Origin: Sedimentibacter sp. SX930
GTDB taxonomy: Bacteria > Bacillota > Bacilli > Lactobacillales > Aerococcaceae
Length of the DNA stretch: 64,000 nucleotides
Assembly: GCA_002155105.1 (NCBI GenBank)
Contig: MUZD01000001.1
Coordinates: 496,001-560,000, forward strand
Direction: 5' to 3'
Shown: one piece after another, positions 41,254-52,476 of the stretch
Position numbering within the stretch: the stretch's first letter is position 1
Layout: each line of letters starts with the position of its first letter
The notes under the pieces: generated by a model
Told to the model about the DNA's origin: nothing
Databases searched by the model: none
The model's input: only the letters and a program-made list of their open reading frames with translations
Made by a program: the position numbers and the translations under genes

Positions 41254-42795
41254 TTGGCTGAAAAGGTTTTATTCAATTCAGACACTTATTTGGAAGGTCA
41301 TTCCGATAAAATTACTTACCAAATTTCTAACGTTAAAGCAAAAAATATTACACATATCAAAATGCCGCTTTTCGAAGCGCTTGTTAAATATGCGAAACAG
41401 GACGTTACGCCTTTCGATGTCCCTGGACATAAAATGGGTGCGCAGATGACGCCATTTAAAATGGCAGTCGGTGATATGACGATGCAGATGGATGTCAACT
41501 CCATGAAAGAATTGGACTTGTTGAGCCATCCGCAATCCGTCATAAAAGAAGCACAGGAATTGGCTGCAAAAGCATACAATGCCGATCAAGCCTTTTTCTT
41601 GGTGAACGGCACGACAGTTGGCATCCAAGCGATGATCATGAGCGTTGTGGGACCGAACGATACAATCTTGGTTCCCCGCAACTGCCATAAATCAGTAATG
41701 AACGGGTTGATCCTGAGCGGCGCAAAGCCGATCTTCATCCAGCCCGAAATGGATTTGGCCTTCGGAATTTCCCATGGCATCTCCGTGGAACGCATCATCA
41801 AAGGCTTGGATGAAAATCCTAAAGCGAAAGCTCTTTTGGTCACTTATCCGACTTATTTCGGTTCTTTGAACGATTTGGAAACGATCTGTGATATCGCGCA
41901 CGAACGCGGTGTTGTGGTCATCGTCGACAGTGCGCACGGAGCGCATTTGCCGTTCATGCCTGGAAAAATGAAGGATCCGATGAAAGCAGGAGCCGATGCG
42001 GTGACTTATTCCATGCACAAAACCGGCGGATCCTTGACGCAAAGTTCCTTGATGGTGATGCAAGGGGATCGCATTTCCGCTACAAAATTACAAAAAGTGC
42101 TGAACATGCTGCAATCGACCAGCGCGAATTACTTGTTGATGAGCTCCATCGATGCTGCACGCAGCGAATTGGCGATGTACGGCAAAGACCGCTACAAGAA
42201 ACTGCGCCCGATCGTCAGCGAAGCGATTGAAGCGATCGAAGCATTCGGCGACTATGAAGTATTGAAATCCGACTACATCAAAGATAAATTCTACCAAACT
42301 TATGACTGGACTAAATTAGTGATCCGTGTCAATGATATCGGCCTGACCGGCTTCGAAGTCTACACGATCATGAAGGAAGAATATGGCATCCAATTGGAGC
42401 TGGCTGAAGGCTACGTCGTGATGGCAGTCATCAGCACAGCAGATACGCGCGAATCGATCGGAAGACTGGTTGATGCCTTGATGGATGTCCGCAGATGCTA
42501 CAAAAAAGAAAGCCAACATTTCGATGCGCACGTGATGACTTGCAGCATCAATGAATTGGCCTGCAGCCCGCGCGATGCCTTTTATGCCGACAATGAAGTG
42601 GTCAGCATAGATGACGCGATCGGCCGCATCAGTGCCGACTCGATCATGATCTACCCGCCAGGAATTCCGTTGATCATTCCCGGTGAAGTGATTTCTGAGG
42701 CAGTCGTGCAGCATTACCACTACTACAATGAAACCTTAGGCAACGTCCTGACTGAGGAAAAAATGCCTCATCAGATTAAAGTCCTGAAAGACTAA
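41254..42795 (+). CDS. speA: Arginine decarboxylase (aminotransferase-fold, PLP)
   Basis: A 513-residue Orn/Lys/Arg decarboxylase of the short, wing-domain-free group to which Bacillus SpeA belongs. FDVPGHKMG near residue 53 and SMHKTGGSLTQSSLMV with the PLP lysine are diagnostic; VDSAHGAHLPF holds the cofactor Asp. The adjacent agmatinase gene (47 bp later) makes arginine the likely substrate: arginine to agmatine to putrescine. TTG 41254 is the likely start, with AAGGGGGAA upstream. An extra ~40 residues precede the usual SpeA start. Expression is probably set by the leader fold and terminator upstream. Confidence 0.88.
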   Translation: MAEKVLFNSDTYLEGHSDKITYQISNVKAKNITHIKMPLFEALVKYAKQDVTPFDVPGHKMGAQMTPFKMAVGDMTMQMDVNSMKELDLLSHPQSVIKEAQELAAKAYNADQAFFLVNGTTVGIQAMIMSVVGPNDTILVPRNCHKSVMNGLILSGAKPIFIQPEMDLAFGISHGISVERIIKGLDENPKAKALLVTYPTYFGSLNDLETICDIAHERGVVVIVDSAHGAHLPFMPGKMKDPMKAGADAVTYSMHKTGGSLTQSSLMVMQGDRISATKLQKVLNMLQSTSANYLLMSSIDAARSELAMYGKDRYKKLRPIVSEAIEAIEAFGDYEVLKSDYIKDKFYQTYDWTKLVIRVNDIGLTGFEVYTIMKEEYGIQLELAEGYVVMAVISTADTRESIGRLVDALMDVRRCYKKESQHFDAHVMTCSINELACSPRDAFYADNEVVSIDDAIGRISADSIMIYPPGIPLIIPGEVISEAVVQHYHYYNETLGNVLTEEKMPHQIKVLKD

Positions 42796-42842
42796 GCAAT
42801 CGAATCAACAATAAATAGCATACAGTTGGAGGACGGCAGAAA

Positions 42843-43700
42843 GTGAAAAATAACATGAACATCCAGACCTTTATCGGCTGCGAATCTTCATTTGAAGAAG
42901 CAACTACCGTATTATTCGGGATCCCATTCGACGGAACAACCAGTTTCCGGCCAGGCACGCGTTTTGCCATGCAGGCAATCCGCCAAGATTCATTCGGCTT
43001 GGAAAGTTATTCCCCTTATTTGGATCGTGATCTGGAAGAAGAAGCCATCCATGATGGCGGAGATCTGGATCTGCCTTTCGGCAACACAGAGCGCGTATTG
43101 AGCGATATTGCAACCTATACAAAAGAAGTATTAGACAATGGCAAGAAATTTCTGATGGTCGGCGGCGAGCACCTCGTGAGCCTGCCTACCATCGAGGCTG
43201 CCTATGAAAAATACCCAGATCTGCATGTCATCCATATCGATGCCCATACAGATCTGCGTGAAGACTACATGGGAGAATCCTTGTCGCATGCTTCGGTCAT
43301 CCGCCGCTGCTTCGACTTCCTGGGAGACGGCCGCATTTTCCAATTCGGCATCCGTTCCGGTTTGAAGGAAGAATTTGAATGGGCGAAAGAGCACACTTAT
43401 ATGGAGAAATTCACCATCGATACGTTGCCGCAGATAGTGCAGCAATTGAAGGATGTTCCCGTTTATGTGACAATCGATCTGGATGTATTGGACCCAGGCA
43501 CTTTCCCTGGAACAGGCACACCTGAGCCGGGCGGCATCACCTACAAGGAATTGTTGGCGGGTATCGTTGCGTTGCAGGACTTGAACCAGATTGTTTCAGC
43601 CGACGTCGTGGAGCTTTCTCCGCAATACGATCCGTCAGGTGCTTCGACTGCTATGGCCTGCAAGACCGTCAGAGAAATGCTGTTGACACTTACTAAATAG
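42843..43700 (+). CDS. speB: Agmatinase
   Basis: A 285-residue binuclear manganese ureohydrolase that splits agmatine into putrescine and urea. Metal-binding motifs are GGEHLVSLP, HIDAHTDLR and TIDLDVLDPGTFPGTGTPEP. GTG 42843 is the start, with GGAGG upstream. It follows speA in the same operon and is closed by a terminator. The putrescine made can also be imported by PotABCD encoded earlier. Confidence 0.94.
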   Translation: MKNNMNIQTFIGCESSFEEATTVLFGIPFDGTTSFRPGTRFAMQAIRQDSFGLESYSPYLDRDLEEEAIHDGGDLDLPFGNTERVLSDIATYTKEVLDNGKKFLMVGGEHLVSLPTIEAAYEKYPDLHVIHIDAHTDLREDYMGESLSHASVIRRCFDFLGDGRIFQFGIRSGLKEEFEWAKEHTYMEKFTIDTLPQIVQQLKDVPVYVTIDLDVLDPGTFPGTGTPEPGGITYKELLAGIVALQDLNQIVSADVVELSPQYDPSGASTAMACKTVREMLLTLTK

Positions 43701-43713
43701 AACAAAATCATTT

Positions 43714-43751
43714 ACCCGACCTTAAAAATAATCAAGGTCGGGTATTTTTTA
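43714..43751 (+). terminator. Intrinsic terminator after speAB
   Basis: ACCCGACCTT (43714-43723) pairs with AAGGTCGGGT (43734-43743), followed by T residues. Confidence 0.9.
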
Positions 43752-43977
43752 ATAAAAATCAGCTATTTTCTATCAGAATGTCATGATGAAGGCATCTTGC
43801 ATTAAAAAGTAATGAAAACGGTAATTGTTTACATGGTGATGTTATGAAATCTATCACAAGTCAGTAACCGGTCGTCAGGTTGTATAATTGTGTTATATCA
43901 AATGTTTTTTCCAAAGTTAATATTGTTACTATCAAAAAAAAGATGCAACTAATTGTGAAAAAATGAATGAAAATGGA

Positions 43978-44006
43978 TTGTATTTAAATTAGAGTTTGAT
44001 TATAAT
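43978..44006 (+). promoter_or_regulatory. Promoter of gltBD
   Basis: TTGTAT (43978-43983), 17 bp, TATAAT (44001-44006). The ~230 bp between the speB terminator and this promoter are AT-rich; a cre-like TGAAAACGGT at 43814-43823 matches only half the consensus. Confidence 0.78.
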
Positions 44007-44041
44007 ATCAGAATAACATAATAGAAAGTAGGGACGCCGAA

Positions 44042-47000
44042 ATGAATAGTTACACTCCTCCAAAAAAACAAGGAATGTATGATCCCGCCTACGAGCATGA
44101 TGCATGCGGTATGGGATTTGTCGTTGATATCAATGGTAATGGCTCTTATAAATTAGTCTCTGATGCGTTGGATTTATTGGAAAACATGGAGCATAGGGGT
44201 GCTTCCGGCGCTGATGCCAAAACAGGTGACGGAGCAGGTATCATGGTGCAGATTCCTCATCATTTTTTCAGCAGGGAGTGCGACGTCCTGGGAATCCATT
44301 TGCCTAAAAAAGGCGATTATGGAGTAGGGATGCTCTTTGCCCATAAATACGAAGATCTACGTCAGGAACAAATGAGAATGGTGGAAGAGATTATCACTTC
44401 CGAAGGTCAAAAAGTGTTGGGTTGGCGTGAGGTTCCGATCGACAGTTCCGAAATCGGTGTGACTGCCAAAGCAGCCATCCCGCGTTTTATCCAGGTCTTT
44501 GTCGGTAAAGGAAATCCTGAAATGACTGAAATGGATTTCGAACGCAAATTGTTCGTCATCCGTAAATTATCCGAAAAACAAATCGTTCCGATGAGCGAAA
44601 AAAGAGGCGGCTCGTTCTATTTTGCCAGCTTCTCTTCGAAAACGATCGTCTATAAAGGGATGTTGACTGCAGAACAATTGCGCAGCTTCTATCTTGATTT
44701 GACTGATTTGGACTTCACATCCGCTTTGGCGATGGTCCATTCCCGTTTCAGTACGAATACCTTCCCGAGCTGGGAAAGAGCCCATCCAAACCGCTATTTG
44801 ATCCACAATGGCGAAATCAACACAATCCGCGGTAACATCAACTGGATGCGCGCCCGCCAAGGCAGCATGTCCCAGGATCTGTTGGATGCCAGCGAAAAGA
44901 TCTATCCGATCGTCGACGAAACAGGGAGTGACTCTTCCCAATTCGACAACAATCTGGAATTCTTGTATCTGAACGGCCGCTCCTTGCCGGAAGCTGTCAT
45001 GATGATGGTTCCTGAGCCTTGGGAAAAGAACAAAACAATGTCGAAATCCAAAAAAGATTTCTATAACTTCAACAACTTCCTGATGGAACCATGGGATGGC
45101 CCTGCAGCAATGGGCTTCACGGATGGCGAAATCGTCGGAGCGGTGTTGGACAGAAACGGTTTGCGTCCGTCCCGTTACTATGTGACGAAAGATGATCGCG
45201 TAATCCTTTCATCCGAAGTAGGTGTCGTGAATGTGCGTCCGGAAGATGTAGCCTATAAAGGCCGTCTGGAGCCAGGCAAGATGCTGTTGATCGATACGAA
45301 GCAAAAACGTATCATCTCGGATGAAGAAATCAAAGAAACTGTAGCTGCTAAACAACCTTACGGAGAATGGGCTGAGAAGCACATTTCCAAGATGAAGGAC
45401 TTTGCGCCAGCTCCGTTGACCGCAACGGTTGAACCTGAAGAATTGCTTCACCAACAGAAAGCTTTCGGTTATACGTTCGAGGACATCCAGTTACTGATCA
45501 AACCGATGGCCGTCACAGGTGGCGATTCAGTTGGAGCGATGGGGATCGATTCTCCATTGGCAGTCTTATCTGACAAACCACAGATGCTGTATCTGTACTT
45601 CAAACAATTATTTGCGCAAGTTACGAACCCTCCGATTGATGGGATCCGTGAGGAGATCGTTACTTCCGATACCATGCTTGTCGGAAATTGCGGTAACCTT
45701 TTAGATCCGGATAATGCGGACACGCATGCCATCTACTTGGATAGCCCGATTTTGACGGATGCTGAATTAGCGAAAATCAAAGCGTTGCAGGACGATAAAT
45801 TCAAAACAGTCACGCTTTCCCTGCTTTACCGCGTCGAAGAAGATGCAAAAGGGATGGAAAAAGCTTTGGAACGTCTTTTCAGTGCTGCGGACAAGGCAAT
45901 TGACTCAGGCGCCAACATTTTGGTCCTTTCCGACCGTGGTGTGAACGCTGAATGGGCAGCCATTCCGGCTTTATTGGCTGTTTCCGGTCTGCATCATCAC
46001 TTGATCCGCGAAGAAACACGCACAAGCGTCGGCCTTGTGCTGGAATCCGGTGAACCAAGAGAAGTGCATCATTACTGTACATTAGTAGGATATGGCTGTA
46101 ACGCGGTCAATCCTTACTTGACTTATGCGACCATCCGCGAACTTGCTGAAGAAGGATTGTTGGACGGACTGGATGCTGAAGCAGCGGAAGCGAACTACAT
46201 CCACGCAGCTGTCCACGGTATGTCCAAAGTATTGACAAAAATGGGTATTTCAACAATGCGCAGTTATCATGGGGCACAAATTTTTGAAGCATTGGGAGTC
46301 AACAGCGAAGTTGTCGCTAAATACTTCACAGGCACGCCTACCCGTATCGAAGGTATCGGTCTGCAGGAAATTGCTACAGAAAACAGAATGCGTCATGACA
46401 GTGCCTATAAAGCTACAGCGCCTTACAGCGAAACGCTGGGAGTGGGCGGTCATTTCCAATACTCGGCAATGGGTGAAGAACACTTGTACAATCCGAGCAC
46501 GATCTACCGACTGCAGCAAGCGACTCGCCAAGGGGACTATGAGCAATACAAAGAGTTCTCTCGCGAAATCAATGCTGATACGAAGGCGTACACACTGCGT
46601 CAACTGATGCAATTCAAGCCAAACGCACAAGACGCGATTCCGATCGAAGAAGTCGAATCGGCTGAAAGCATCGTGAAACGCTTCAAGACCGGAGCGATGT
46701 CTTACGGATCGATCAGTATCGAAGCACACCAAACCTTAGCGATCGCTATGAACCGTCTCGGCGGGATGAGCAACTCTGGTGAAGGTGGAGAAGATCCAAG
46801 CCGTTATGAATTGGATGAAAACGGAGATTCCCGCAACAGTGCCATCAAACAAGTCGCTTCCGGACGTTTCGGCGTTACGAGCCATTACTTGGTGAACGCG
46901 AAGGAAATCCAAATCAAGATGGCCCAAGGTGCAAAACCGGGTGAAGGCGGACAATTGCCAGGACCGAAAGTGTATCCTGAAATCGCTAAAACACGTGGCT

Positions 47001-48619
47001 CCATCGCGGGTGTAGGCCTGATTTCACCACCTCCGCATCACGATATCTACTCCATCGAAGATTTGAAAGAATTGATCTTCGACTTGAAGAATGCCAACCG
47101 TCATGCGCGCATCAACGTGAAATTGGTTTCCGAAGCCGGCGTTGGTACGATCGCAGCAGGTGTTGCGAAAGCAAATGCCGATACGATCCTGATCAGCGGG
47201 TATGACGGCGGTACAGGTGCAGCACCAAGAACCAGCATCCGTAATACCGGGTTGCCGTGGGAACTTGGCTTGGCTGAAGCGCACCAAACATTGGTGTTGA
47301 ACAAATTGCGTGACCGTGTCCGCGTCGAAACGGATGGTAAATTATTGACTGGCCGCGATGTTGCGATCGCCTGTATGTTGGGTGCCGAGGAATTCGGCTT
47401 TGCGACAACACCGCTAGTGGCTATCGGCTGCGTCATGATGCGTGTCTGCCACTTGAACACATGTCCAGTGGGTATCGCAACGCAAGATGAAACATTGCGC
47501 AAAAACTTCCAAGGAAAACCGGAATACGTCGTGAACTTCATGATGTTCGTTGCCGAGGAATTGCGTGAAATCATGGCGAAATTAGGCTTCCGCACGATCA
47601 ATGAAATGGTCGGACGCAGCGACAAGCTGAAGATGAAAGAAAATGTGAAGCATTGGAAAGCGAAGACAGTCGATCTGTCCAGCGTATTGTACCAACCATA
47701 TGCAGCACCGAATGTCGGCAGATACAACATGACGGAGCAAGACCATGAATTAGAGAAAACATTGGATATGCGTCGTCTGTTGAGAATCGTGAAACCGGCA
47801 ATCGACTCCAAGAAACGCATCGTAGCGAAATCAGCCATCCAGAACATCGACCGCGTTGTCGGAACCATCATCGGCAGCGAAATATCGAAAAAATATGGTG
47901 CTGAAGGCTTGCCTGAAGATACGATCCAATTGACATTCGTGGGCTCGGCAGGACAAAGTTTCGGCGCATTCATTCCGAAAGGGATGACATTGACGCTGGA
48001 AGGCGATTCGAATGACTACATCGGTAAAGGCTTGTCCGGTGGTAAAATCATCGTACGCGTACCGAATGAAGCTACATTCGCACCTGAAGAAAACATCATC
48101 ACAGGTAATGTCGCTTTCTATGGCGCAACCAGTGGTAAAGCATACATCAACGGAATCGCCGGAGAACGTTTCTGCGTCCGTAACAGTGGCGTGGATGCTG
48201 TTGTTGAAGGAATCGGTGATCACGGTTGTGAATACATGACTGGCGGAACGGTTCTGATCATCGGAAAAACCGGTCGTAACTTCGCTGCCGGGATGTCGGG
48301 CGGGGTAGCTTATATCCTTGATTTCGACGAAAACAACCTGAACATGGAAATGGTCAGCGCAACGACAGATTTGAATGACACAGAGCATGACACAATCAAG
48401 CGCATGCTGCAGGAGCATATGATCTTTACGGGAAGTCCAAAAGCGCAAAATATCTTGGCTAACTGGGATCAAATGAAATCCCGCTTCACTAAGGTCATCT
48501 CCAACGACTACAAGTTCATACTGGAAAACATCGAAATAGCGAACCAGATGGGCATCACTGGTCAAGACGCAATGCGTTATGCCTTTGATGAGCGCTACAA
48601 ACCAGTTGTGACAAACTAA
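44042..48619 (+). CDS. gltB: Glutamate synthase, large subunit
   Basis: GltB makes two glutamates from glutamine and 2-oxoglutarate. The 1525-residue protein has an N-terminal Ntn amidotransferase domain; the nucleophile is probably Cys22 ([10 protein letters not shown]) after cleavage of a short propeptide. The synthase region contains [14 protein letters not shown], the FMN-binding [15 protein letters not shown] and the [3Fe-4S] motif [13 protein letters not shown]. The C-terminal beta-helix domain has the repeated [11 protein letters not shown] and [11 protein letters not shown] pattern. gltD follows after 14 bp. Confidence 0.97.
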   Translation: MNSYTPPKKQGMYDPAYEHDACGMGFVVDINGNGSYKLVSDALDLLENMEHRGASGADAKTGDGAGIMVQIPHHFFSRECDVLGIHLPKKGDYGVGMLFAHKYEDLRQEQMRMVEEIITSEGQKVLGWREVPIDSSEIGVTAKAAIPRFIQVFVGKGNPEMTEMDFERKLFVIRKLSEKQIVPMSEKRGGSFYFASFSSKTIVYKGMLTAEQLRSFYLDLTDLDFTSALAMVHSRFSTNTFPSWERAHPNRYLIHNGEINTIRGNINWMRARQGSMSQDLLDASEKIYPIVDETGSDSSQFDNNLEFLYLNGRSLPEAVMMMVPEPWEKNKTMSKSKKDFYNFNNFLMEPWDGPAAMGFTDGEIVGAVLDRNGLRPSRYYVTKDDRVILSSEVGVVNVRPEDVAYKGRLEPGKMLLIDTKQKRIISDEEIKETVAAKQPYGEWAEKHISKMKDFAPAPLTATVEPEELLHQQKAFGYTFEDIQLLIKPMAVTGGDSVGAMGIDSPLAVLSDKPQMLYLYFKQLFAQVTNPPIDGIREEIVTSDTMLVGNCGNLLDPDNADTHAIYLDSPILTDAELAKIKALQDDKFKTVTLSLLYRVEEDAKGMEKALERLFSAADKAIDSGANILVLSDRGVNAEWAAIPALLAVSGLHHHLIREETRTSVGLVLESGEPREVHHYCTLVGYGCNAVNPYLTYATIRELAEEGLLDGLDAEAAEANYIHAAVHGMSKVLTKMGISTMRSYHGAQIFEALGVNSEVVAKYFTGTPTRIEGIGLQEIATENRMRHDSAYKATAPYSETLGVGGHFQYSAMGEEHLYNPSTIYRLQQATRQGDYEQYKEFSREINADTKAYTLRQLMQFKPNAQDAIPIEEVESAESIVKRFKTGAMSYGSISIEAHQTLAIAMNRLGGMSNSGEGGEDPSRYELDENGDSRNSAIKQVASGRFGVTSHYLVNAKEIQIKMAQGAKPGEGGQLPGPKVYPEIAKTRGSIAGVGLISPPPHHDIYSIEDLKELIFDLKNANRHARINVKLVSEAGVGTIAAGVAKANADTILISGYDGGTGAAPRTSIRNTGLPWELGLAEAHQTLVLNKLRDRVRVETDGKLLTGRDVAIACMLGAEEFGFATTPLVAIGCVMMRVCHLNTCPVGIATQDETLRKNFQGKPEYVVNFMMFVAEELREIMAKLGFRTINEMVGRSDKLKMKENVKHWKAKTVDLSSVLYQPYAAPNVGRYNMTEQDHELEKTLDMRRLLRIVKPAIDSKKRIVAKSAIQNIDRVVGTIIGSEISKKYGAEGLPEDTIQLTFVGSAGQSFGAFIPKGMTLTLEGDSNDYIGKGLSGGKIIVRVPNEATFAPEENIITGNVAFYGATSGKAYINGIAGERFCVRNSGVDAVVEGIGDHGCEYMTGGTVLIIGKTGRNFAAGMSGGVAYILDFDENNLNMEMVSATTDLNDTEHDTIKRMLQEHMIFTGSPKAQNILANWDQMKSRFTKVISNDYKFILENIEIANQMGITGQDAMRYAFDERYKPVVTN

Positions 48620-48633
48620 GGAGGAGGGATAAG

Positions 48634-50115
48634 ATGGGAAAAGTTACTGGATTTAAGGAATATAGCCGTTCCAATTATGAAAAGATTTCTCCGGAAGTCC
48701 GTATCAAAAATTGGGGCGAGATGCGTGAAGAAACATCAGAAGAAAAAATTCGGACTCAAGCGTCCCGTTGTATGAGCTGTGGCATTCCGTTCTGTTCAGC
48801 AGGCATCATGTTGCCGAACGGTGCGTCCGGTTGCCCTCTGCACAATCTCATCCCCGAGTGGAATGACATGGTGTATCGCGGTCAATGGAAAGAAGCGTAC
48901 GAACGTTTATCCTTGACCAATCCGTTTCCGGAATTTACAGGACGTGTCTGTCCTGCTCCTTGTGAAGGGTCTTGTACAGTCGGACTTATCGGTGAACCCG
49001 TTACGATCAGCAGCATCGAATACGAAATCATCGAACACGCTTTCCAGAACGGTTGGGTAAAACCGGCTAAAGCTCCGGCTACCGGCAAACGCGTTGCGGT
49101 TGTCGGCTCCGGTCCTGCCGGCCTTGCGACTGCGCACTATTTGACTTCAGTCGGGCATGCGGTCACTGTCTTCGAAAGAAGCGACCGTCCGGGTGGTTTG
49201 TTGATGTACGGTATCCCGAACATGAAATTGGACAAGGATATCATCCAAAGAAGATTGGACATCCTGGAAGAAGCTGGCGTGGCATTTGTCTGCAACACCG
49301 AAGTCGGCAAAGACATCACAGCCCAGGAATTGGTTGATACGTATGATGCGGTCGTTCTGTGCGGCGGCGCAACCCGCGCGCGCGGCATCAATGTCGAAGG
49401 CAATGACGCAAAAGGTGTGCACATGGCTATGGACTTCCTGACTGCAAACACACAAAATATCCTTGCAGGCGAACCGCAGGAAAGCAAAATCTCTGCCAAA
49501 GACAAACACGTCATCGTAATCGGTGGTGGGGATACCGGTACCGACTGTGTCGGCACATCCATCCGTCATGGCGCGAAGAGCGTGCATCAATTCGAAATCA
49601 TGCCGCAAGCTCCGGAGAAACGTGATGCAGATACGAACCCTTGGCCAGAATGGCCTAAAAAGCTGAAAACGGACTACGGCCAAGAAGAAGCGATCTACTT
49701 GACCGGCTCCGATCCGCGCAACTACGAGATCAACACGACGAAAGTCGAAAAGAATGAGGCAGGCGAAGTTACGGCTGTCCACACTGTACAGATCGAATGG
49801 AAACGTGATGCGTTAGGCAGAATGAATCCAGTACCCGTCGAAGGAACCGAAAAAGTCTGGAAAGCGGACTTGGTTCTGCTGGCGATGGGCTTCACCGGTC
49901 CAGAAGATACGATTCCGGATGAATTAGCTTTGAAACGCGATCTGCGCAGCAATATCCAAGCGACAGAGACCGACTACAAAACAAACGTGGAAAAAGTCTT
50001 TACATGCGGCGACATGCGCCGTGGACAAAGCTTGGTCGTGTGGGCTTTGCAAGAAGGTAAACTAGCCGCAGGCGAAGTGGACCGTTTCTTGTCAGGCGAC
50101 ACTGACATCTACTAA
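48634..50115 (+). CDS. gltD: Glutamate synthase, small subunit
   Basis: A 493-residue FAD/[4Fe-4S] protein that passes electrons from NADPH to GltB. N-terminal cysteine clusters are seen in RCMSCGIPFCSAG and CPAPCEGSC. The first nucleotide-binding site is VAVVGSGPAGLATAHYL, the second VIVIGGGDTGTDCVGTS. The C-terminal VFTCGDMRRGQSLVVWA is typical. It forms the gltBD operon, ended by a strong terminator. Confidence 0.96.
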   Translation: MGKVTGFKEYSRSNYEKISPEVRIKNWGEMREETSEEKIRTQASRCMSCGIPFCSAGIMLPNGASGCPLHNLIPEWNDMVYRGQWKEAYERLSLTNPFPEFTGRVCPAPCEGSCTVGLIGEPVTISSIEYEIIEHAFQNGWVKPAKAPATGKRVAVVGSGPAGLATAHYLTSVGHAVTVFERSDRPGGLLMYGIPNMKLDKDIIQRRLDILEEAGVAFVCNTEVGKDITAQELVDTYDAVVLCGGATRARGINVEGNDAKGVHMAMDFLTANTQNILAGEPQESKISAKDKHVIVIGGGDTGTDCVGTSIRHGAKSVHQFEIMPQAPEKRDADTNPWPEWPKKLKTDYGQEEAIYLTGSDPRNYEINTTKVEKNEAGEVTAVHTVQIEWKRDALGRMNPVPVEGTEKVWKADLVLLAMGFTGPEDTIPDELALKRDLRSNIQATETDYKTNVEKVFTCGDMRRGQSLVVWALQEGKLAAGEVDRFLSGDTDIY

Positions 50116-50123
50116 TTCAGTTT

Positions 50124-50165
50124 AAAAAACCGAAGCAGCGGACATTCGCTGCTTCGGTTTTTTTG
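50124..50165 (+). terminator. Intrinsic terminator after gltBD
   Basis: AAAACCGAAGCAGCG pairs with CGCTGCTTCGGTTTT, followed by T residues. Confidence 0.92.
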
Positions 50166-50185
50166 TGTCGCGGCAACATTAAGTG

Positions 50186-50378
50186 CCCACCTCCGGCCAA
50201 GAGCGCTTGGCCGGAGGTGGGGATCGGATAAAAGGGTGAACTCCGGTGAAGCCGCGGCGGCCGGAGGAGGAGGTCGGAAATGGATGCCAACTCCGGCGGG
50301 CATCCGCCTGGCCGGAGCAGCCGCTCATCCCGGAGTGCCGTCCTCCGGTGAACCCGAATTTCTGCATTCGCCCGGAGT
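50186..50378. repeat. Tandem hairpin array, CTCCGG family, locus 2 (4 units)
   Basis: Units begin at 50191, 50241, 50291 and 50343. The first has the longest stem (ACCTCCGGCCAAG/CTTGGCCGGAGGT). The next two are CTCCGGTGAAGCC with GGCGGCCGGAG and CTCCGGCGGG with CCTGGCCGGAG; the last is degenerate. Spacers of about 24 bp carry GGTCGGAAATGG-like text and end in AA before CTCCGG. Confidence 0.82.
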
Positions 50379-50529
50379 GCTGATCCAGAGTCCTAATTTT
50401 TCCCGACAGCCTAAATAATCCCATATATTGAAATTCGAAATATACCTCAAAAAAATGGTATAATACTAGCAACAAATCCTTAAGTGATTTATCAAGGAAG
50501 ATTCACAGGAAAAGAAAGGGTGTAGAGTT

Positions 50530-52107
50530 GTGAAAAATTGGAAAAGTGTGGCGATTGCCTATGGCCTACCAGCAATCGTTCTTTTAGGATATTGGTATTC
50601 GGCGTTGACCCCAGTGTCGATCCAGTCACCGGAATTTTGGACGAATATGTTTTTGTATTTGGTCGCAAGTGCAGCATTGATGAACGTCTTGGATCGATCG
50701 AAAGCTGATAAAGTCAACAAAGTTTCCGGAGCCATCATCGGAATCAGTATTGTCTTCATAATCGGAGGGATGCTTTTTGGCTCTCAAATTTTCAGGGCAA
50801 AAGATTACGCCAGCCTGATTACGCATACGGAAGGCAATTTTGAGGAGGACCTGACCATCACAGATCCTTCACAGATCCCGACGATCGACCGCGATATGGC
50901 GGAGCGTCTGGGAAGCCGTAAGCTTGGGGAAGTCCTCAACTTGGTTTCGCAATTCGATGTCAGCACGGAATACACACAGATCGCTTATAAAGGTGATTCG
51001 GTCCGCGTTTCGCCATTGGAATACGTCAGCTTTTTCCGTTGGTTGAACAACCGCGCAGATGGCATTCCGCATTATGTGACCGTCGATATGGTGACGGGGG
51101 ATTCTGAATTGGTGAATCTGGAAAAGAATATCCGTTATTCCCATTCCGGCTTTTTCGGGGATGATATCACGCGGCATATCTTTTTCAACTATCCGACAGT
51201 GATGTTTGAAAATCCGGTCTTTGAATTGGACGAAGAGGGCAATCCGTATTATATCGCGCCTATCGTTGAAAAGAAATTCAGCTTCATGGGGCCTAAGGAA
51301 GTCGTCGGTATTTTCGTTGTGGATGCTTCCTCTGGTGACATCACGCGCTATAGTGTTGCCGATGTGCCTGATTGGGTAGATCGCGTGTTCCCGGCGAATA
51401 TGGTGATGACGCAGATCAATTACAACGGGCAATACCAAGGCGGATACCTGAACAGCGTCATCAGCAAGAAGGGTGTCATCCAAAATGCGGATGGCTACAA
51501 CTACATCGTGCTGAATGATGATCTGTATCTGTATACCGGTTTGACTTCCGTCGCTGCAGATGAATCGAATATCGGTTTTGTGCTGGTCAATTCAAGGACC
51601 AAGGAATCGAAACGATACAACATCAGCACAGCGACCGAATGGAGTGCCATGGAGAGCGCGCAGGGATCGGTTCAGGAAAAAGGCTACATCAGCACATTCC
51701 CGCTTCTGTTCAACATGGAAAACAAACCGGTTTATCAATTGTCCTTGAAGGATGATGCCGGGTTGATCAAAATGTACGCCTTTGTGAATGCGACGAACTA
51801 CCAGAAAGTCGGGACCGGCAATTCCTTGGCTGCTGCGTGGAACGCTTATACCGGCGGCGTAGTTTCCACAACAACCGATGAGGAGGAAGAAGTCGTCGAA
51901 ACCGAAACCATCAGCGGTGCCATCACTGCACTGGAATCAGTCGTAATAGACGGCGAAACGACTTACTACTTCACGCTGGAAGGCGATGCAGAAACCATCT
52001 ATATCGCTAAAGTGTCAATCGACAAGCAGTTGCCGTTCATCAAAGCCGGCGACAGCGTGACGATAGAAGTGGACGGCGCTCGCGTCGTATCAATCATCAA
52101 ACAATAA
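50530..52107 (+). CDS. Membrane-anchored protein of unknown function
   Basis: A 525-residue protein with three hydrophobic N-terminal helices (about residues 5-24, 36-54 and 65-86), followed by a large, probably extracytoplasmic part rich in beta-strand motifs such as HYVTVDMVTGDSELVNL and YYIAPIVEKKFSFMG. An acidic linker TDEEEEVVETET near residue 455 leads to a small C-terminal domain (SGAITALESVVIDGETTYYF... DSVTIEVDGARVVSI) that resembles an OB-like fold. The start is GTG 50530 with GAAAGGGTG upstream. A TATAAT box lies at 50459. I do not recognise a named family. Confidence 0.75.
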   Translation: MKNWKSVAIAYGLPAIVLLGYWYSALTPVSIQSPEFWTNMFLYLVASAALMNVLDRSKADKVNKVSGAIIGISIVFIIGGMLFGSQIFRAKDYASLITHTEGNFEEDLTITDPSQIPTIDRDMAERLGSRKLGEVLNLVSQFDVSTEYTQIAYKGDSVRVSPLEYVSFFRWLNNRADGIPHYVTVDMVTGDSELVNLEKNIRYSHSGFFGDDITRHIFFNYPTVMFENPVFELDEEGNPYYIAPIVEKKFSFMGPKEVVGIFVVDASSGDITRYSVADVPDWVDRVFPANMVMTQINYNGQYQGGYLNSVISKKGVIQNADGYNYIVLNDDLYLYTGLTSVAADESNIGFVLVNSRTKESKRYNISTATEWSAMESAQGSVQEKGYISTFPLLFNMENKPVYQLSLKDDAGLIKMYAFVNATNYQKVGTGNSLAAAWNAYTGGVVSTTTDEEEEVVETETISGAITALESVVIDGETTYYFTLEGDAETIYIAKVSIDKQLPFIKAGDSVTIEVDGARVVSIIKQ

Positions 52108-52122
52108 GAACAATCGGAAGAA

Positions 52123-52159
52123 GGGTCCACCTCACATTTTGGAGGCGGGCTCTTTTTTT
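52123..52159 (+). terminator. Intrinsic terminator after the membrane protein gene
   Basis: GGGTCCACCTC pairs with GAGGCGGGCTC (one mismatch, two G-T pairs), followed by T residues. Confidence 0.78.
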
Positions 52160-52224
52160 GTTGTTCGGTTGCTGGTGACTGCGATGGTGCTCTGCCGGAG
52201 GAGGAAAGCCAAAAAGATCATCAC

Positions 52225-52351
52225 CTCCGACCACGGCGGCTTCGCCGGAGTACAGTCGTCCGCTATACAGTCAACTCCGGCGAACATTCGCTCACCGGAG
52301 TTGAGCTCACTGGCGCAATACCGTTCTCCGATGAGGGCACTCTCATCGGAG
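52225..52351. repeat. Tandem hairpin array, CTCCGG family, locus 3 (3 units)
   Basis: Units begin at 52225, 52275 and 52326. CTCCGGCGA with TCACCGGAG and CTCCGATGAG/CTCATCGGAG are clear; the base changes are matched on both arms. Spacers are 24-25 bp. Confidence 0.82.
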
Positions 52352-52476
52352 CTGACATTCAAAAACAACCGGATAAAAAGAAAAAATGACCCTCCCGTAA
52401 ATGCAAAAAATTGACGGAACAAGGGCTGTTGTTGCATAGTAAAGATAAGAATGCATGCGAAAGGAAGAGCTGCGCC

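Noticed and set aside
43814-43830. cre-like half-site upstream of gltB
   Set aside because: Only the left half fits the consensus; the right half does not.
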